64,000 nucleotides of DNA from Pseudomonas protegens (GCF_003363755.1 NZ_CP031396.1:1302001-1366000), one strand, 5' to 3'; counted from the first letter of the stretch, positions 8,812 to 19,264 are shown. Notes: generated from the letters alone by a model not told the origin. Numbers and translations: made by a program.

Positions 8812-9330
8812 ATGGCAACCCCAGCGTATATGTCCGTCACCGGTACCAAACAAGGTCTGATCACCGCCGGTGCCTTCACCGCTGACTCCGTTGGCAACAC
8901 CTACCAGGAAGGTCACGAAGATCAAGTCATGGTCCAGGGCTTCAGCCATGAAGTGATCATCCCCCGCGATCCGCAGTCCGGTCAGCCCACCGGCCAGCGG
9001 GTACACAAACCGGTGAAGATCACCAAGGTCTTCGACAAGGCTTCACCACTGCTGCTCGCGGCCCTGACCTCCGGTGAGCGTCTGAGCAAGATCGAAATCC
9101 AGTGGTTCCGCACCTCCGCCGCCGGCACCCAGGAGCATTACTTCACCACCACCCTGGAAGACGCGATCATCGTCGACATCAAGGACTACATGCACAACTG
9201 CCAGGACCCGTCGAACGCGCACTTCACCCACCTGGAGGACGTCGAGTTCACCTACCGCAAGATCACCTGGACCCATGAAGTGTCGGGCACTTCGGGCTCC
9301 GATGACTGGCGTACCCCGGTCGCCGGCTAA
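8812..9330 (+). CDS. hcp: Hcp family type VI secretion tube protein
   Basis: A protein of 172 residues with the Hcp1-family sequence: MATPAYMSVTGTKQGLI, EDQVMVQGFSHEVIIPRD, GQPTGQRVHKPVKITK, FDKASPLLLAALTSGE, and the C-terminal FTYRKITWTHEVSGTSGSDDW. Hcp forms hexameric rings that stack as the inner tube of the type VI secretion system and carry small effectors. The start at 8812 is fixed by an AAGGAGAG ribosome-binding site; an upstream in-frame ATG would add 37 non-homologous residues. It is followed by a hairpin terminator and a broken vgrG, so this is an orphan hcp/vgrG island without the sheath and baseplate genes. It presumably serves a system encoded elsewhere. Confidence 0.95.
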   Translation: MATPAYMSVTGTKQGLITAGAFTADSVGNTYQEGHEDQVMVQGFSHEVIIPRDPQSGQPTGQRVHKPVKITKVFDKASPLLLAALTSGERLSKIEIQWFRTSAAGTQEHYFTTTLEDAIIVDIKDYMHNCQDPSNAHFTHLEDVEFTYRKITWTHEVSGTSGSDDWRTPVAG

Positions 9331-9350
9331 ACCCAGCGACACCTTGCCAC

Positions 9351-9384
9351 CCCATCGGTCAGCCGCACCGACCGATGGGCTTTG
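9351..9384 (+). terminator. Probable terminator after hcp
   Basis: A perfect 10-bp stem (CCCATCGGTC with GACCGATGGG, 9-nt loop) lies 20 bases after the hcp stop and is followed by cttt. The T-tract is short, so it may attenuate rather than fully stop transcription into the vgrG remnant. Confidence 0.55.
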
Positions 9385-9526
9385 CGCTCCCAGGCACGTC
9401 TGAGGAGGCACACCGGTCATCCGTTGGATAGGACGAGTCTCGGGAAAACCGAGCACCGACTGCACACTCCCTGATCGCTCGTGCTGTCAGGGGGGATGAG
9501 CACTTCACGAAGTGGAGATGTGTGTC

Positions 9527-10090
9527 ATGCGTCAAAGGGATTTGCAGTTCACGTTTTCCGTGCTGACCGCGCAGGTAGCGTTCGAGGTTGTCGAGTTCAC
9601 CCTGGAAGAAGCCTTGTCCGAGCCTTTTCGCCTGACGCTCGAACTGGCCAGCGACAACGGTGCCATCGACTTCGGCCAGATCCTCGACCAGCCGGCCTTG
9701 CTGACGATCTGGCAAGGCGGCCTGCAGGTGCGGCATGTCCACGGCTTGGTCAGCAGCTTCACCCAGGGTAAAACCGGCTTTCGCCGCACCCGTTACCGCC
9801 TGCTGGTGGAGCCGCAACTAGCTCGGCTGGCCCTGAGCTCCGACTGGCGTATTTTTCAGCAGAAGACGGTGCCCGAGATCCTCAAGTCGGTGTTGGACGA
9901 GCACGGCGTTCTTGATTACCAGCCCTACATCCACACCCCGCATGCGCCACGTGAATACTGCGTCCAGGCCGGAGACACCGACCTCTATCTGTTCGACCGC
10001 ATGTCCACCGAGGAAGGCCTGTTCTATTTCTTCAAGCACGATGCCAACGCCCACACCCTGGTCCAGGGTGACAAGTTGTACGTCCACCCA
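9527..10090 (+). pseudogene. vgrG: Truncated vgrG (N-terminal part only)
   Basis: The frame opens with the VgrG N-terminus: MRQRDLQFTFSVLT, EFTLEEALSEPFRLTLEL, an FGQILDQPALLTIWQGG region, RLLVEPQLARLALSSDWRIFQQKTVPEIL, YCVQAGDTDLYLFDRMSTEEGLFYFF. Homology stops at about residue 188 (HTLVQGDKLYVHP). A full VgrG tip protein has over 600 residues, including the gp5-like OB-fold and needle, none of which is present. The frame stays open to 10405, but the residues are Pro/Arg-rich and look non-coding. The start at 9527 has GGAG about ten bases upstream; 9518 is an alternative ATG. Truncation by deletion is more likely than a single frameshift, because no VgrG sequence resumes in the other frames. 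It is probably non-functional as a spike. Confidence 0.8.
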
Positions 10091-10505
10091 ACCACAGCAA
10101 ACCCTCAGCGAAGCGGTGCGCGACCTGGGGCATGGCGCCAACGACGAGTCGCAGCAGAGCAACGGCGGCAACCCGGCCATCGCCCTGAGTGGCCAGGCGG
10201 GTATCCGCCGCACCCGCAGCAACGGATATGCCCACCAACAAGACCGCTCCCTCAGGTTCCACGACCACTACGCGCCCGAGCGGGATCAAGCTCCCTAGCC
10301 ACGTCAAGCCACCCAGCAGCAATGCCGGTCATCCGCCTATGTGCCCCAACGCACAGACACCCTCCCCCACTCCCGCCACCGTCAAGGTTGCAGCTTTTTG
10401 CCTGAAACGTTCGTCGCGACGGTGCATCGATTTGACCGCACGCCCCGCTCCCGGCCCTCCCTCGCACCCCGTGCCGAGGGACGGCTCTGTTATGCCAAGG
10501 AAAAC
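10091..10505 (+). other. Non-coding junction between vgrG remnant and the glucan synthase gene, with a dispersed-repeat fragment
   Basis: I see no gene here. A second frame (LSEAVRDLGHGANDESQQ... up to 10298) is open, but I cannot assign it; it could be a leftover of the deleted vgrG region. Bases 10205-10233 match 28 of 29 bases of the structured intergenic repeat at 49716-49744, so a piece of that repeat sits just beyond the vgrG break. The ribosome-binding site of the next gene (AAGGA) is at the right end. Confidence 0.6.
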
Positions 10506-13500
10506 ATGGACAGTCATTGGACCCACACATTCCTGAGGTTCTGCCGTCTGCCCGCCGCCAGATACGGCCAATGGAAGGCCTCGCGCAACAGCGTCGAATA
10601 CGAAGCGCCGCTGCGCTCGGAATTGTTCAGCAGTGAACAGATGGCCAGCCACGGCACCCTGCTGGCGCACCAGCACCGCCTGAGCCACAGCCGCAACCCC
10701 GACTGGCTGCTGGCACGCCTGTCGGACAACGCCAGCGCCCTGGCCAGTTGCTGCAAAAGCCTGACCGCCGCCACCGGCAGCTCGCCCCGGGCCACCCCCG
10801 CCGCCGAATGGCTGCTGGACAACTACTACCTGCTGGAAGAACAGATCCGCATCACCCGCACTCACCTGCCCCGGGGCTACAGCCGGCAATTGCCGCGCCT
10901 GGCCAACGGCCAGTCGGCGGGTCTGCCACGGGTCTACGACATCGCCCTGGAAACCATTTCCCACGGCGACGGCCGGGTCGACAGCGAAAGCCTGGGGCGT
11001 TTCGTCGACAGCTACCAAAGCGTCACCCCGCTCAAGCTCGGCGAGCTGTGGGCGATTCCGATCATGCTGCGCCTGGCCTTGATCGAGAACCTGCGGCGCG
11101 TGGCCTTCCGGGTCATGGCCAACTGGAGCGAGCGCAATCTGGCCAACGACTGGGCCGACCGCCTGATGGAAACCGCCGAGCAGGACGCCAAGAGCGTGGT
11201 GCTGGCGGTGGCCGACATGGCGCGCTCGGCACCGCCCATGAGTGCCGCCTTCGTCGCCGAACTGGCGCGGCGCCTGCAGGGCCAGAACGCCGCCCTGGTG
11301 CTGCCCCTGGCCTGGATCGAGCAACTACTGGGGGAAACCGGGCTGAACATCGAGCGCCTGGTACAGCTCGACGCCCAACAGCAAGCCGCCGATCAGGTGT
11401 CCATCAGCAACAGTATTTCCAGCCTGCGCCTGCTCTCGGCCAGCAACTGGCGCGAGTTCGTCGAGCTGATGAGCCGGGTCGAACAGGTGCTTCAGGACGA
11501 CCCGGCCCAGGTCTACCGGCGCATGGATTTCGCCACCCGCGACCATTACCGGCATGTGCTCGAACGCCTGGCCCGCCACTGCCCCCTGAGTGAAGAACAG
11601 GTGGCCCGCCAGTGCATCGAACTGGCCCGCGCCCACTACTGCGCCGAGGCCCCGGAAGCCGTGGCCGGCCATGTCGGGCATTACCTGATCGGCGCCGGAC
11701 GCCGCACCCTGGAACAACAGATCGGCGCCCGAGTCCCCCTGGCCGAACGCGGCCGGCGCTTGCTGACCCAGGCGCCCCTGGGCTTTTTCCTGGGGCCGGT
11801 GATGCTGCTATCGGCGCTGTTCGCCTGGCCGTTTCTCGATGCCCTGTATCAGGAAGCCAGCCCCGGCCATTACTGGCTGGCACTGTGGGCGGTGCCGGCG
11901 TTGCTGCTGGCCAGCCGCCTGGCCATTGGCCTGATCAACGGCCTGGTGACCCTGACCGTGGCCCCGGGCATTCTGCCGCGCCTGGACTACAGCGAAGGCA
12001 TTGCGCCCCGGGCCCGGACCCTGGTGGCGGTGCCCTGCCTGTTCGGCAACGCGGCGGATGTCGAAGAGCTGGTGGAAGGCCTGGAAGTGCGCTTTCTGGC
12101 CAACCGCGATGCCCAGCTGTACTTCGCCCTACTCAGCGACTTTCTCGACGCCCCCAGCGAAACCCAGGACGGCGACACCGCCCTGCTGGCGCTGGCCCGA
12201 CAAGGCATTGAGGCGCTGAACCTGAAGTACCCCGAAGAGGCGGTGGATCGCTTCTACCTGCTGCACCGGCCACGGCTGTGGAACGCCGCCGAACATTGCT
12301 GGATGGGCCACGAGCGCAAGCGCGGCAAGCTCGAAGACCTCAACGCCCTGCTGCGCGGCCGTGGCCAGGAACGCTTCTCGCTGATCGTCGGCGATATCCA
12401 GGCCCTGCCCGAGATCACCTATGTCATCACCCTGGACAGCGACACCCAACTGCCCCGGGACGTGGCCCAGCAATGCGTGGGTGCCATGGACCACCCGCTG
12501 AACCGCCCACAGACCGACCCGCTCAGCGGGCGCATCGTCAGCGGCTACGGGATTCTCCAGCCGCGGGTCGGCATCAGCCTGTCGAGCACCGCGCGCAGCG
12601 CCTATTCCCGGCTGTTCGCCAGCGATGCCGGGATCGATCCCTATACCCGCGCGGTGTCGGACGTCTATCAGGACCTGTTCCAGGAAGGCTCCTTCGTCGG
12701 CAAGGGCATCTATGCCCTGGACACCTTCGAGCAGACCCTGGGCGGGCGCTTTGCCGACAACCGGATTCTCAGCCACGACCTGATCGAGGGCTGCTACGCC
12801 CGCTCCGGGCTGCTCAGTGATGTGCAGCTGTTCGAGGAATACCCGGCGCGCTACAGCACCGACGTCAAGCGCCGCCAGCGCTGGATTCGCGGCGACTGGC
12901 AACTGCTGCCCTGGCTCCTGCCCTGGTCGCCCAAGGCCGCCGGCGGCCTGGAAAGCAATCGCCTGAGCCCGCTGGCACGCTGGAAAATCCTCGACAACCT
13001 GCGCCGCAGCCTCGAACCCCTGGCCTTGCTGAGCATGCTGCTGTGGGGCTGGCTGGGCTCCACCCAGCCCCTGGCCTGGACCCTGGCGGTGCTGATTGTG
13101 CTGCTGGTGCTGCCCCTGTCCGCCGCCTTGCGCGAGCTGGTGCACAACACCCCGGAAGTGCCGTTGCTGCAACAACTGACCGCTGCCCTGGGCAGCGCCG
13201 GCCAGCACCTGTCCCGGGCCCTGTTGCCCCTGGCCTGGCTGCCCTATGAGGTCGCCTACAGCCTGGACGCCATGGCCCGCGCGTTGTGGCGCATGGGCAT
13301 CAGCAAAGCTCATCGCCTGCAGTGGCAACCGTCCCGGGAAGCCGAGCGCGGCCCGGATGACAACCTGCTGCAGCTGTACCGGCGGATGTGGATCGGCCCG
13401 TTGCTGGCCCTGCTGCTGACAGGGCTGCTGTGGCCGCGGCCGCAACTGCTGATGGCCGCGCCCTTGCTCCTGGCCTGGCTGGCCGGCCCGGCCCTGGCCT

Positions 13501-16500
13501 GGTGGCTCAGCCGCCCGGCAAGCCAGGTGGCGTTCGAGCCTTCCAGCGGCCAACGGCGTTTCCTGCAGAGCCTGGCCCGCCGCACCTGGGGCTTTTTCGA
13601 CCAGTACGTCGGCCCCGATGACAACTGGCTGGCTCCGGACAATCTGCAGGAACAGCCCCAGCAGCGCATCGCCCATCGCACCTCGCCGACCAACCTCGGG
13701 CTGGCCCTGCTGGCCCATCTGGCGGCCCACGACTTCGGCTACCTGAGCAGCCGCCGACTGATGCAACGCCTGGAGCAGATGCTGGCCAGCATGGGCCGGC
13801 TGGAACGCTATCGCGGGCACTTCTACAACTGGTACGACACCCAGAGCCTGCAACCCTTGCCGCCGCGCTATGTGTCCACCGTGGACAGCGGCAACCTGGT
13901 AGGCATGCTGCTGACCCTGCGCCCCGGCCTGCAGGCCCTGGTGGATAGCCCTCCGGCGCTGCTGCAGATCGCCAACGGCCTGCTGGACAGCCTCGATGTG
14001 TTCCAGGACGCCCTCACGGCGGCCGGCCAGGACACCGCCCCAGTGCTGCGCTGGCGCCTGGAAACCCGCGCCGTGCATGAGCACCTGAGCCTGCATGCCG
14101 ATGTGGCTCCGGATGCCTTGCTGGGGCTGCTGCAACGGATTGCCGACAGCGTCGAGCAGGCGCAGGCCGGCACAACGGACGATGTGGACTTCTGGCGCCA
14201 GGCACTGGCCGCGCAATGCCGTGACCTGCATGACGAACTGCAATGGCGCTGCCTGCCGCCCATGGCCGATGGCCGCCGCTTCGGCACCCTGAGCTGGCGC
14301 CAGCTGGCCCAACTGGACGCCGGGTATTGGTTGCCGATGCACCATGAGCGGATCGCCGCCGTGCAGGAGCTGGCCCTGGAGCGCATAAGTTGCCTCAGTC
14401 GATTGCTGGAAGCGGTAGCCAGCATGGCGCAGATGGACTTCGGCTTTCTCTACGACACCCGTCGCCACTTGCTGGTGATCGGCTACAACGCCGATGAACA
14501 CCGCCTGGATGCCGGTTACTACGACCTCTTGGCCTCGGAAGTGCGCCTGACCCACTTTGTCGCCATCGCCCAGGGACAGTTGCCCCAGGAAAGCTGGTTC
14601 GCCCTGGGCCGCCTGCTCACCAGCAGCGCCGGCACCCCGGTGCTGCTGTCCTGGACCGGTTCGATGTTCGAATACCTGATGCCGATGCTGGTGATGCCCA
14701 GCTACCAGGGCACCCTGCTGGACCAGACCTGCCGCGCCGCGGTGGCCCTGCAGATCGAGCACGGCCAGCAACTGGGCCTGCCCTGGGGCGTGTCCGAGTC
14801 GGGCTACAACACCCTCGACAGTCAGTTCAACTACCAGTACCGGGCGTTCGGCGTGCCGGGCCTGGGGCTCAAGCGTGGCCTCGGCGCGGAACGGGTGGTG
14901 GCGCCCTACGCCAGTGTCCTGGCGCTGATGGTGGCGCCCCAGGCCGCCTGCCAGAACCTGCAGCGCCTGGCACAGCTGGGGCTGGGTGGACGCTTCGGCC
15001 TCTATGAAGCCGTGGACTACACCGAGTCGCGCCTGCCCCGGGGCCAGGACCATGCCGTGGTGCAGTCGTTCATGGCTCACCACCAGGGCATGAGCCTGCT
15101 GGCCCTGGCCTGGTTGCTGCTGGATCAACCCATGCAACGGCGCTTCGAATCCGATCCGCAGTTCCAGGCCATCGCCCTGCTGCTGCAGGAACGGGTGCCG
15201 AAAACCGCCGCCCAGTACCTGCACGCCGCCGGTGCTCCGGAAGCCGACGAAGCGGCCCGGGCCCATGAAAACAAACTGCGGGTATTCGCCGACCCGGACC
15301 GCAAGCGCCCGGCCGTGCAACTGCTGTCCAACGGTCACTACCACCTGATGCTCAGCAGTGCCGGTGGTGGCTACAGCCGCTGCAACGAACTGGCGGTGAC
15401 CCGCTGGCACGAAGACCCGACCCGCGATCACTGGGGGCAGTTCTGCTACCTGCGGGACGTGGCCAGCAGCGACTTCTGGTCCGCGGCCTACCAGCCAACC
15501 CGCCGCCGCCCAGAGCATTTCGAGGCGATCTTCACCGATGCCCGGGCCGAATTCCGGGTACGTGAACGGGACTTCGACAGCCACCTGGAAATCGTCGTGT
15601 CCCCCGAGGACCCCATCGAACTGCGCCGCCTGCACCTGTGCAACCGGGCCCGGGGGCGCCGCAGCATCGAGCTCACCAGCTACGCCGAGGTGGTCCTGGC
15701 CCCGGCCCAGAGCGATGCGGCCCACCCGGCCTTCAGCAACCTGTTCATCGAAACCGAACTGCTGCCCAGCCTGCAGGCCATCGTCTGCAGCCGCCGGCCA
15801 CGGGCCCAGGAGCAGCCAGTGCCGTGGCTGTGCCACCTGCTGGCGGCCCACGGCGTGGACATCGACGCCATCTCCTATGAAACCGATCGCGCACGCTTTA
15901 TCGGCCGCGGCCGGGATCTGGCCTCGCCCCTGGCCCTGGACCCGCAGGTCGAACGACTCTCGGGCAGCGCCGGACCGGTGCTCGACCCGATCGTGGCGAT
16001 CCGCTGCCGGATCACCCTCGACCCCGGCCAGAGCGCCACCATCGACCTGGTGACCGGGGTCGCCGAGAGCCGCGAACACTGCCTGCAACTGATCCACAAA
16101 TACCGTGACCGGCACCTGGCGGACCGGGTCTTCGACCTGGCCTGGACCCACAGCCAGGTGCTGTTGCGCCAGCTCAACGCCTCACTGGCCGAAGCCCGGC
16201 TGTTCCAACAGATGGCCGCCTCGCTGCTCTATGCCAACGCCAGCCTGCGGGCCGACAGCAGCCTGCTGCTGGCCAACCGCCGCAGCCAGTCCGGGCTCTG
16301 GGGCCAGGGCATTTCCGGGGACCTGCCGATCGTCCTTTTGCAAGTGGGCGATCTGGCCAACATCACCCTGGTGCAGCAACTGATCAAGGCCCACGCCTAT
16401 TGGCGGCAGAAAGGCCTGGCGGTGGACCTGGTGATCTGGAACGAGGATCAGGTCGGCTACCGCCAGCAGCTCCAGGACCTGATCATGGGCCTGGTGACCT

Positions 16501-19196
16501 CCGGCAGCGAAGCCAGCCTGATCGACCGTCCCGGGGGCATCTTCGTGCGTCCGGCCCAGCAATTGTCGGGCGAAGACCGGGTGCTGATGCTGGCGGTGGC
16601 GCGCCTGGTGATCAGCGACAGCCGCGGCAGCCTCGCCGAGCAGGTCCACCGGCGCCGCGCCGATCCGTCGCTGCCGCGCCTGGAAGCGCCCCTGGTGCGC
16701 CTGCCACAAACGGCCAGCAGTGCCCCGCCAGCCCCGCTGCCGGAACTGATCCTGGAAACGCCCTACGGCGGCTTCAGCAGCGACGGCCGCGAATACCTGA
16801 TCACCCTCAACCCCGGGCAACCGACCCCGGCGCCCTGGGCCAATGTGCTCGCCAACCCGCTGTTCGGCACGGTGATCTCGGAAAGCGGCGGCGCCTACAG
16901 CTGGCGCGAAAACGCCCACGAGTACCGCCTCAGCCCCTGGCACGACGACCCGGTCAGCGACCCCAGCGGCGAAGCCCTGTACCTGCGTGACGAAGACAGC
17001 GGCCAGGTCTGGTCGCCCACTCCCCAGCCCTGCCCCGGCAACGGCAGCTATCGCACCCGCCATGGCTTCGGCTACAGCGTGTTCGAACATGAGGAGAACG
17101 GCATCCACAGCGAGCTGACGATCTATGTGGCGCTGCAGGCGCCGATCAAGTTCTCGCGGTTGAAGATCCGCAACCGCAGCGGCCGGCCAAGGCGCCTCAC
17201 AGTGACCTGCTACGTGGAATGGGTGCTGGGGGAATTGCGCGGTCGCTCGGCCATGCATGTGGTCACTGAAAGCGATCCGGTCAGTGGCGCGCTGTTCGCC
17301 CGCAACCCCTACAACATGGAGTTTTCCGGGCATGTGGCGTTTCTCGACACCGACTCGGCGGTGCGCAGTTTCACCGGCGACCGCAGCGAGTTCATTGGCC
17401 GCAACGGCAGCCTCGCGGCGCCGGCCGCATTGACTCGGGGGCGCCTGTCCGGGCGTTCCGGCGCCGGTTTCGATCCGTGCGCGGCGATGCAGGTGGCGCT
17501 GGAGCTGGCGGACGGCCAGAGCCAGGAAGTACTGTTCCGCCTGGGGGCCGAGGTGGATGCCAAGGCCGCAACCCGAAGGGTCCTGCAATACCGCGGCACG
17601 CAGATGGCGCAGAGCGAACTGGCCGCCGTGCACCAGCACTGGCAGCACAGCCTGGGCACACTGCAGGTGCATACCCCGGACCCGGCCATCGATGTCATGG
17701 CCAACGGCTGGCTGATGTACCAGACCATCGCCTGCCGCTTCTGGGCGCGCAGCGGTTTCTACCAGTCCGGTGGCGCCATCGGTTTTCGCGACCAGTTGCA
17801 GGACAGCATGGCCATGATCCACGCCGAGCCGATCCTGGCCCGCGAGCACCTACTGCTCTGCGCCGCCCACCAGTACCCCGAGGGCGACGTCCAGCACTGG
17901 TGGCACCCACCACAGAATCGCGGGGTGCGCACCGGCTGTTCCGATGACTTCCTCTGGCTGCCCCTGGCCACCAGCCGCTATGTGCAGATCACCGGCGACC
18001 GCAGTGTGCTGGAGGTTGAAGTGGGTTACCTGGAAGGTCGCCAGCTCAATCCCGGGGAAGAGTCCTACTACGACCTGCCCCAGGCCAGCGGACTGCGGGA
18101 AAGCCTCTACCGCCACTGCCAACGGGCCATCGAGCACGGCTGCCGGCGCGGCGTCCACGGCTTGCCGCTGATGGGCACCGGGGACTGGAATGACGGCATG
18201 AACCGGGTCGGCGAGCGGGGCCTGGGGGAAAGCGTGTGGCTGGGGTTCTTCAGCCACGAGGTGCTGCAGCGGTTCGCCGTCACCGCCGAACAGCACGACG
18301 ATCCGGCCTTCGCCCGGGCCTGTCGCGAGCAGGCCCTGGCCTTGCGCACGGCCCTCGACAGCCAGGCCTGGGACGGCCAGTGGTATCGCCGGGCCTGGTT
18401 CGACGACGGCCAGATCCTGGGCTCCGCCGACAACCAGGAATGCCGCATCGACTCCATCGCCCAGAGCTGGTCGGTGCTCTCCGCTGCCGCCAGTGACGTC
18501 CGCCAGCATCAGGCCATGGAGTCCCTGGACCGGCATCTGGTGCGCCGCGACAGCGGCGTGGTGCTGCTGCTGGACCCGCCGTTCGCCCACAGCCCCCTGG
18601 ACCCGGGCTACATCAAGGGCTATGTGCCCGGGGTGCGGGAGAACGGCGGCCAGTACACCCACGCGGCGATCTGGGCCAGCATGGCCTTCGCCCGTCTGGG
18701 GGACAGCGCCCGGGCCTGGGAGCTGCTGCACATGATCAACCCGGTGAGCCGACGCAGCGCCGAGCAGGTGGCCACCTACCGAGTCGAACCCTATGTGATG
18801 GCCGCCGACGTCTATGGCGTGGCGCCCCACACCGGACGCGGCGGCTGGAGCTGGTACACCGGCTCGGCGGGCTGGATGTACCGGCTGATCGTCGAGTCGT
18901 TGCTGGGGCTGCGCCGCGAAGGCGAGCAGCTGTACATCGAACCGGTGATCCCGGCCCACTGGCCGGGCTACAGCCTGGACTACCGGTTTGGCGCGACGGT
19001 CTACCACATCGAGGTGCAGCAGACTCCAGGCGCCAGCCTCAGCCTGAGCCTGGACGGACGCCCCCTGCCGGAGCTGGCCATCCCGCTGCTGGACGACGGC
19101 ACCACACGCCGGGTGTTACTCACCTGGCCCGTCAGTGTCCCACCGCCGCAGACCGGGCATTCCCCGACAGCGGCCATCACCGAGTCGGCGCCATGA
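10506..19196 (+). CDS. Cyclic beta-glucan synthase-like giant protein (GT84 plus GH94)
   Basis: A protein of about 2,896 residues, starting at an ATG (MDSHWTHTFLRF) behind AAGGA. The size and order match ChvB/NdvB/Cgs-type cyclic beta-1,2-glucan synthases. An N-terminal soluble region (1-400) and membrane helices near 420-480 come first. The family-84 glycosyltransferase has the DxD-like ITLDSDTQLP near 641 and RRQRWIRGDWQ near 790. More helices lie at about 840-990. A glycoamylase-like domain (ESGYNTLDSQFNYQYR) is near 1435. Two GH94-type halves follow, with GTGDWNDGMNRVGE near 2558 carrying the expected catalytic Asp. In rhizobia the enzyme polymerises UDP-glucose on itself and the GH94 part sets ring size; the glucan goes to the periplasm. 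The P. aeruginosa gene called ndvB is a different, smaller protein. Product linkage here is inferred. Confidence 0.85.
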   Translation: MDSHWTHTFLRFCRLPAARYGQWKASRNSVEYEAPLRSELFSSEQMASHGTLLAHQHRLSHSRNPDWLLARLSDNASALASCCKSLTAATGSSPRATPAAEWLLDNYYLLEEQIRITRTHLPRGYSRQLPRLANGQSAGLPRVYDIALETISHGDGRVDSESLGRFVDSYQSVTPLKLGELWAIPIMLRLALIENLRRVAFRVMANWSERNLANDWADRLMETAEQDAKSVVLAVADMARSAPPMSAAFVAELARRLQGQNAALVLPLAWIEQLLGETGLNIERLVQLDAQQQAADQVSISNSISSLRLLSASNWREFVELMSRVEQVLQDDPAQVYRRMDFATRDHYRHVLERLARHCPLSEEQVARQCIELARAHYCAEAPEAVAGHVGHYLIGAGRRTLEQQIGARVPLAERGRRLLTQAPLGFFLGPVMLLSALFAWPFLDALYQEASPGHYWLALWAVPALLLASRLAIGLINGLVTLTVAPGILPRLDYSEGIAPRARTLVAVPCLFGNAADVEELVEGLEVRFLANRDAQLYFALLSDFLDAPSETQDGDTALLALARQGIEALNLKYPEEAVDRFYLLHRPRLWNAAEHCWMGHERKRGKLEDLNALLRGRGQERFSLIVGDIQALPEITYVITLDSDTQLPRDVAQQCVGAMDHPLNRPQTDPLSGRIVSGYGILQPRVGISLSSTARSAYSRLFASDAGIDPYTRAVSDVYQDLFQEGSFVGKGIYALDTFEQTLGGRFADNRILSHDLIEGCYARSGLLSDVQLFEEYPARYSTDVKRRQRWIRGDWQLLPWLLPWSPKAAGGLESNRLSPLARWKILDNLRRSLEPLALLSMLLWGWLGSTQPLAWTLAVLIVLLVLPLSAALRELVHNTPEVPLLQQLTAALGSAGQHLSRALLPLAWLPYEVAYSLDAMARALWRMGISKAHRLQWQPSREAERGPDDNLLQLYRRMWIGPLLALLLTGLLWPRPQLLMAAPLLLAWLAGPALAWWLSRPASQVAFEPSSGQRRFLQSLARRTWGFFDQYVGPDDNWLAPDNLQEQPQQRIAHRTSPTNLGLALLAHLAAHDFGYLSSRRLMQRLEQMLASMGRLERYRGHFYNWYDTQSLQPLPPRYVSTVDSGNLVGMLLTLRPGLQALVDSPPALLQIANGLLDSLDVFQDALTAAGQDTAPVLRWRLETRAVHEHLSLHADVAPDALLGLLQRIADSVEQAQAGTTDDVDFWRQALAAQCRDLHDELQWRCLPPMADGRRFGTLSWRQLAQLDAGYWLPMHHERIAAVQELALERISCLSRLLEAVASMAQMDFGFLYDTRRHLLVIGYNADEHRLDAGYYDLLASEVRLTHFVAIAQGQLPQESWFALGRLLTSSAGTPVLLSWTGSMFEYLMPMLVMPSYQGTLLDQTCRAAVALQIEHGQQLGLPWGVSESGYNTLDSQFNYQYRAFGVPGLGLKRGLGAERVVAPYASVLALMVAPQAACQNLQRLAQLGLGGRFGLYEAVDYTESRLPRGQDHAVVQSFMAHHQGMSLLALAWLLLDQPMQRRFESDPQFQAIALLLQERVPKTAAQYLHAAGAPEADEAARAHENKLRVFADPDRKRPAVQLLSNGHYHLMLSSAGGGYSRCNELAVTRWHEDPTRDHWGQFCYLRDVASSDFWSAAYQPTRRRPEHFEAIFTDARAEFRVRERDFDSHLEIVVSPEDPIELRRLHLCNRARGRRSIELTSYAEVVLAPAQSDAAHPAFSNLFIETELLPSLQAIVCSRRPRAQEQPVPWLCHLLAAHGVDIDAISYETDRARFIGRGRDLASPLALDPQVERLSGSAGPVLDPIVAIRCRITLDPGQSATIDLVTGVAESREHCLQLIHKYRDRHLADRVFDLAWTHSQVLLRQLNASLAEARLFQQMAASLLYANASLRADSSLLLANRRSQSGLWGQGISGDLPIVLLQVGDLANITLVQQLIKAHAYWRQKGLAVDLVIWNEDQVGYRQQLQDLIMGLVTSGSEASLIDRPGGIFVRPAQQLSGEDRVLMLAVARLVISDSRGSLAEQVHRRRADPSLPRLEAPLVRLPQTASSAPPAPLPELILETPYGGFSSDGREYLITLNPGQPTPAPWANVLANPLFGTVISESGGAYSWRENAHEYRLSPWHDDPVSDPSGEALYLRDEDSGQVWSPTPQPCPGNGSYRTRHGFGYSVFEHEENGIHSELTIYVALQAPIKFSRLKIRNRSGRPRRLTVTCYVEWVLGELRGRSAMHVVTESDPVSGALFARNPYNMEFSGHVAFLDTDSAVRSFTGDRSEFIGRNGSLAAPAALTRGRLSGRSGAGFDPCAAMQVALELADGQSQEVLFRLGAEVDAKAATRRVLQYRGTQMAQSELAAVHQHWQHSLGTLQVHTPDPAIDVMANGWLMYQTIACRFWARSGFYQSGGAIGFRDQLQDSMAMIHAEPILAREHLLLCAAHQYPEGDVQHWWHPPQNRGVRTGCSDDFLWLPLATSRYVQITGDRSVLEVEVGYLEGRQLNPGEESYYDLPQASGLRESLYRHCQRAIEHGCRRGVHGLPLMGTGDWNDGMNRVGERGLGESVWLGFFSHEVLQRFAVTAEQHDDPAFARACREQALALRTALDSQAWDGQWYRRAWFDDGQILGSADNQECRIDSIAQSWSVLSAAASDVRQHQAMESLDRHLVRRDSGVVLLLDPPFAHSPLDPGYIKGYVPGVRENGGQYTHAAIWASMAFARLGDSARAWELLHMINPVSRRSAEQVATYRVEPYVMAADVYGVAPHTGRGGWSWYTGSAGWMYRLIVESLLGLRREGEQLYIEPVIPAHWPGYSLDYRFGATVYHIEVQQTPGASLSLSLDGRPLPELAIPLLDDGTTRRVLLTWPVSVPPPQTGHSPTAAITESAP

Positions 19197-19264
19197 CAGA
19201 CACCGGGCAACGCCCTGGACTACCCTGAGTGAGCGCTGACGCCTTGCCATCCGGTGGTTCTGAG

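Noticed and set aside
12129..16151. Open frame of 1,340 residues on the minus strand inside the glucan synthase gene
   Set aside because: It is a shadow of a high-GC gene: low-complexity Gln/Gly/His-rich protein, no ribosome-binding site, no homology.
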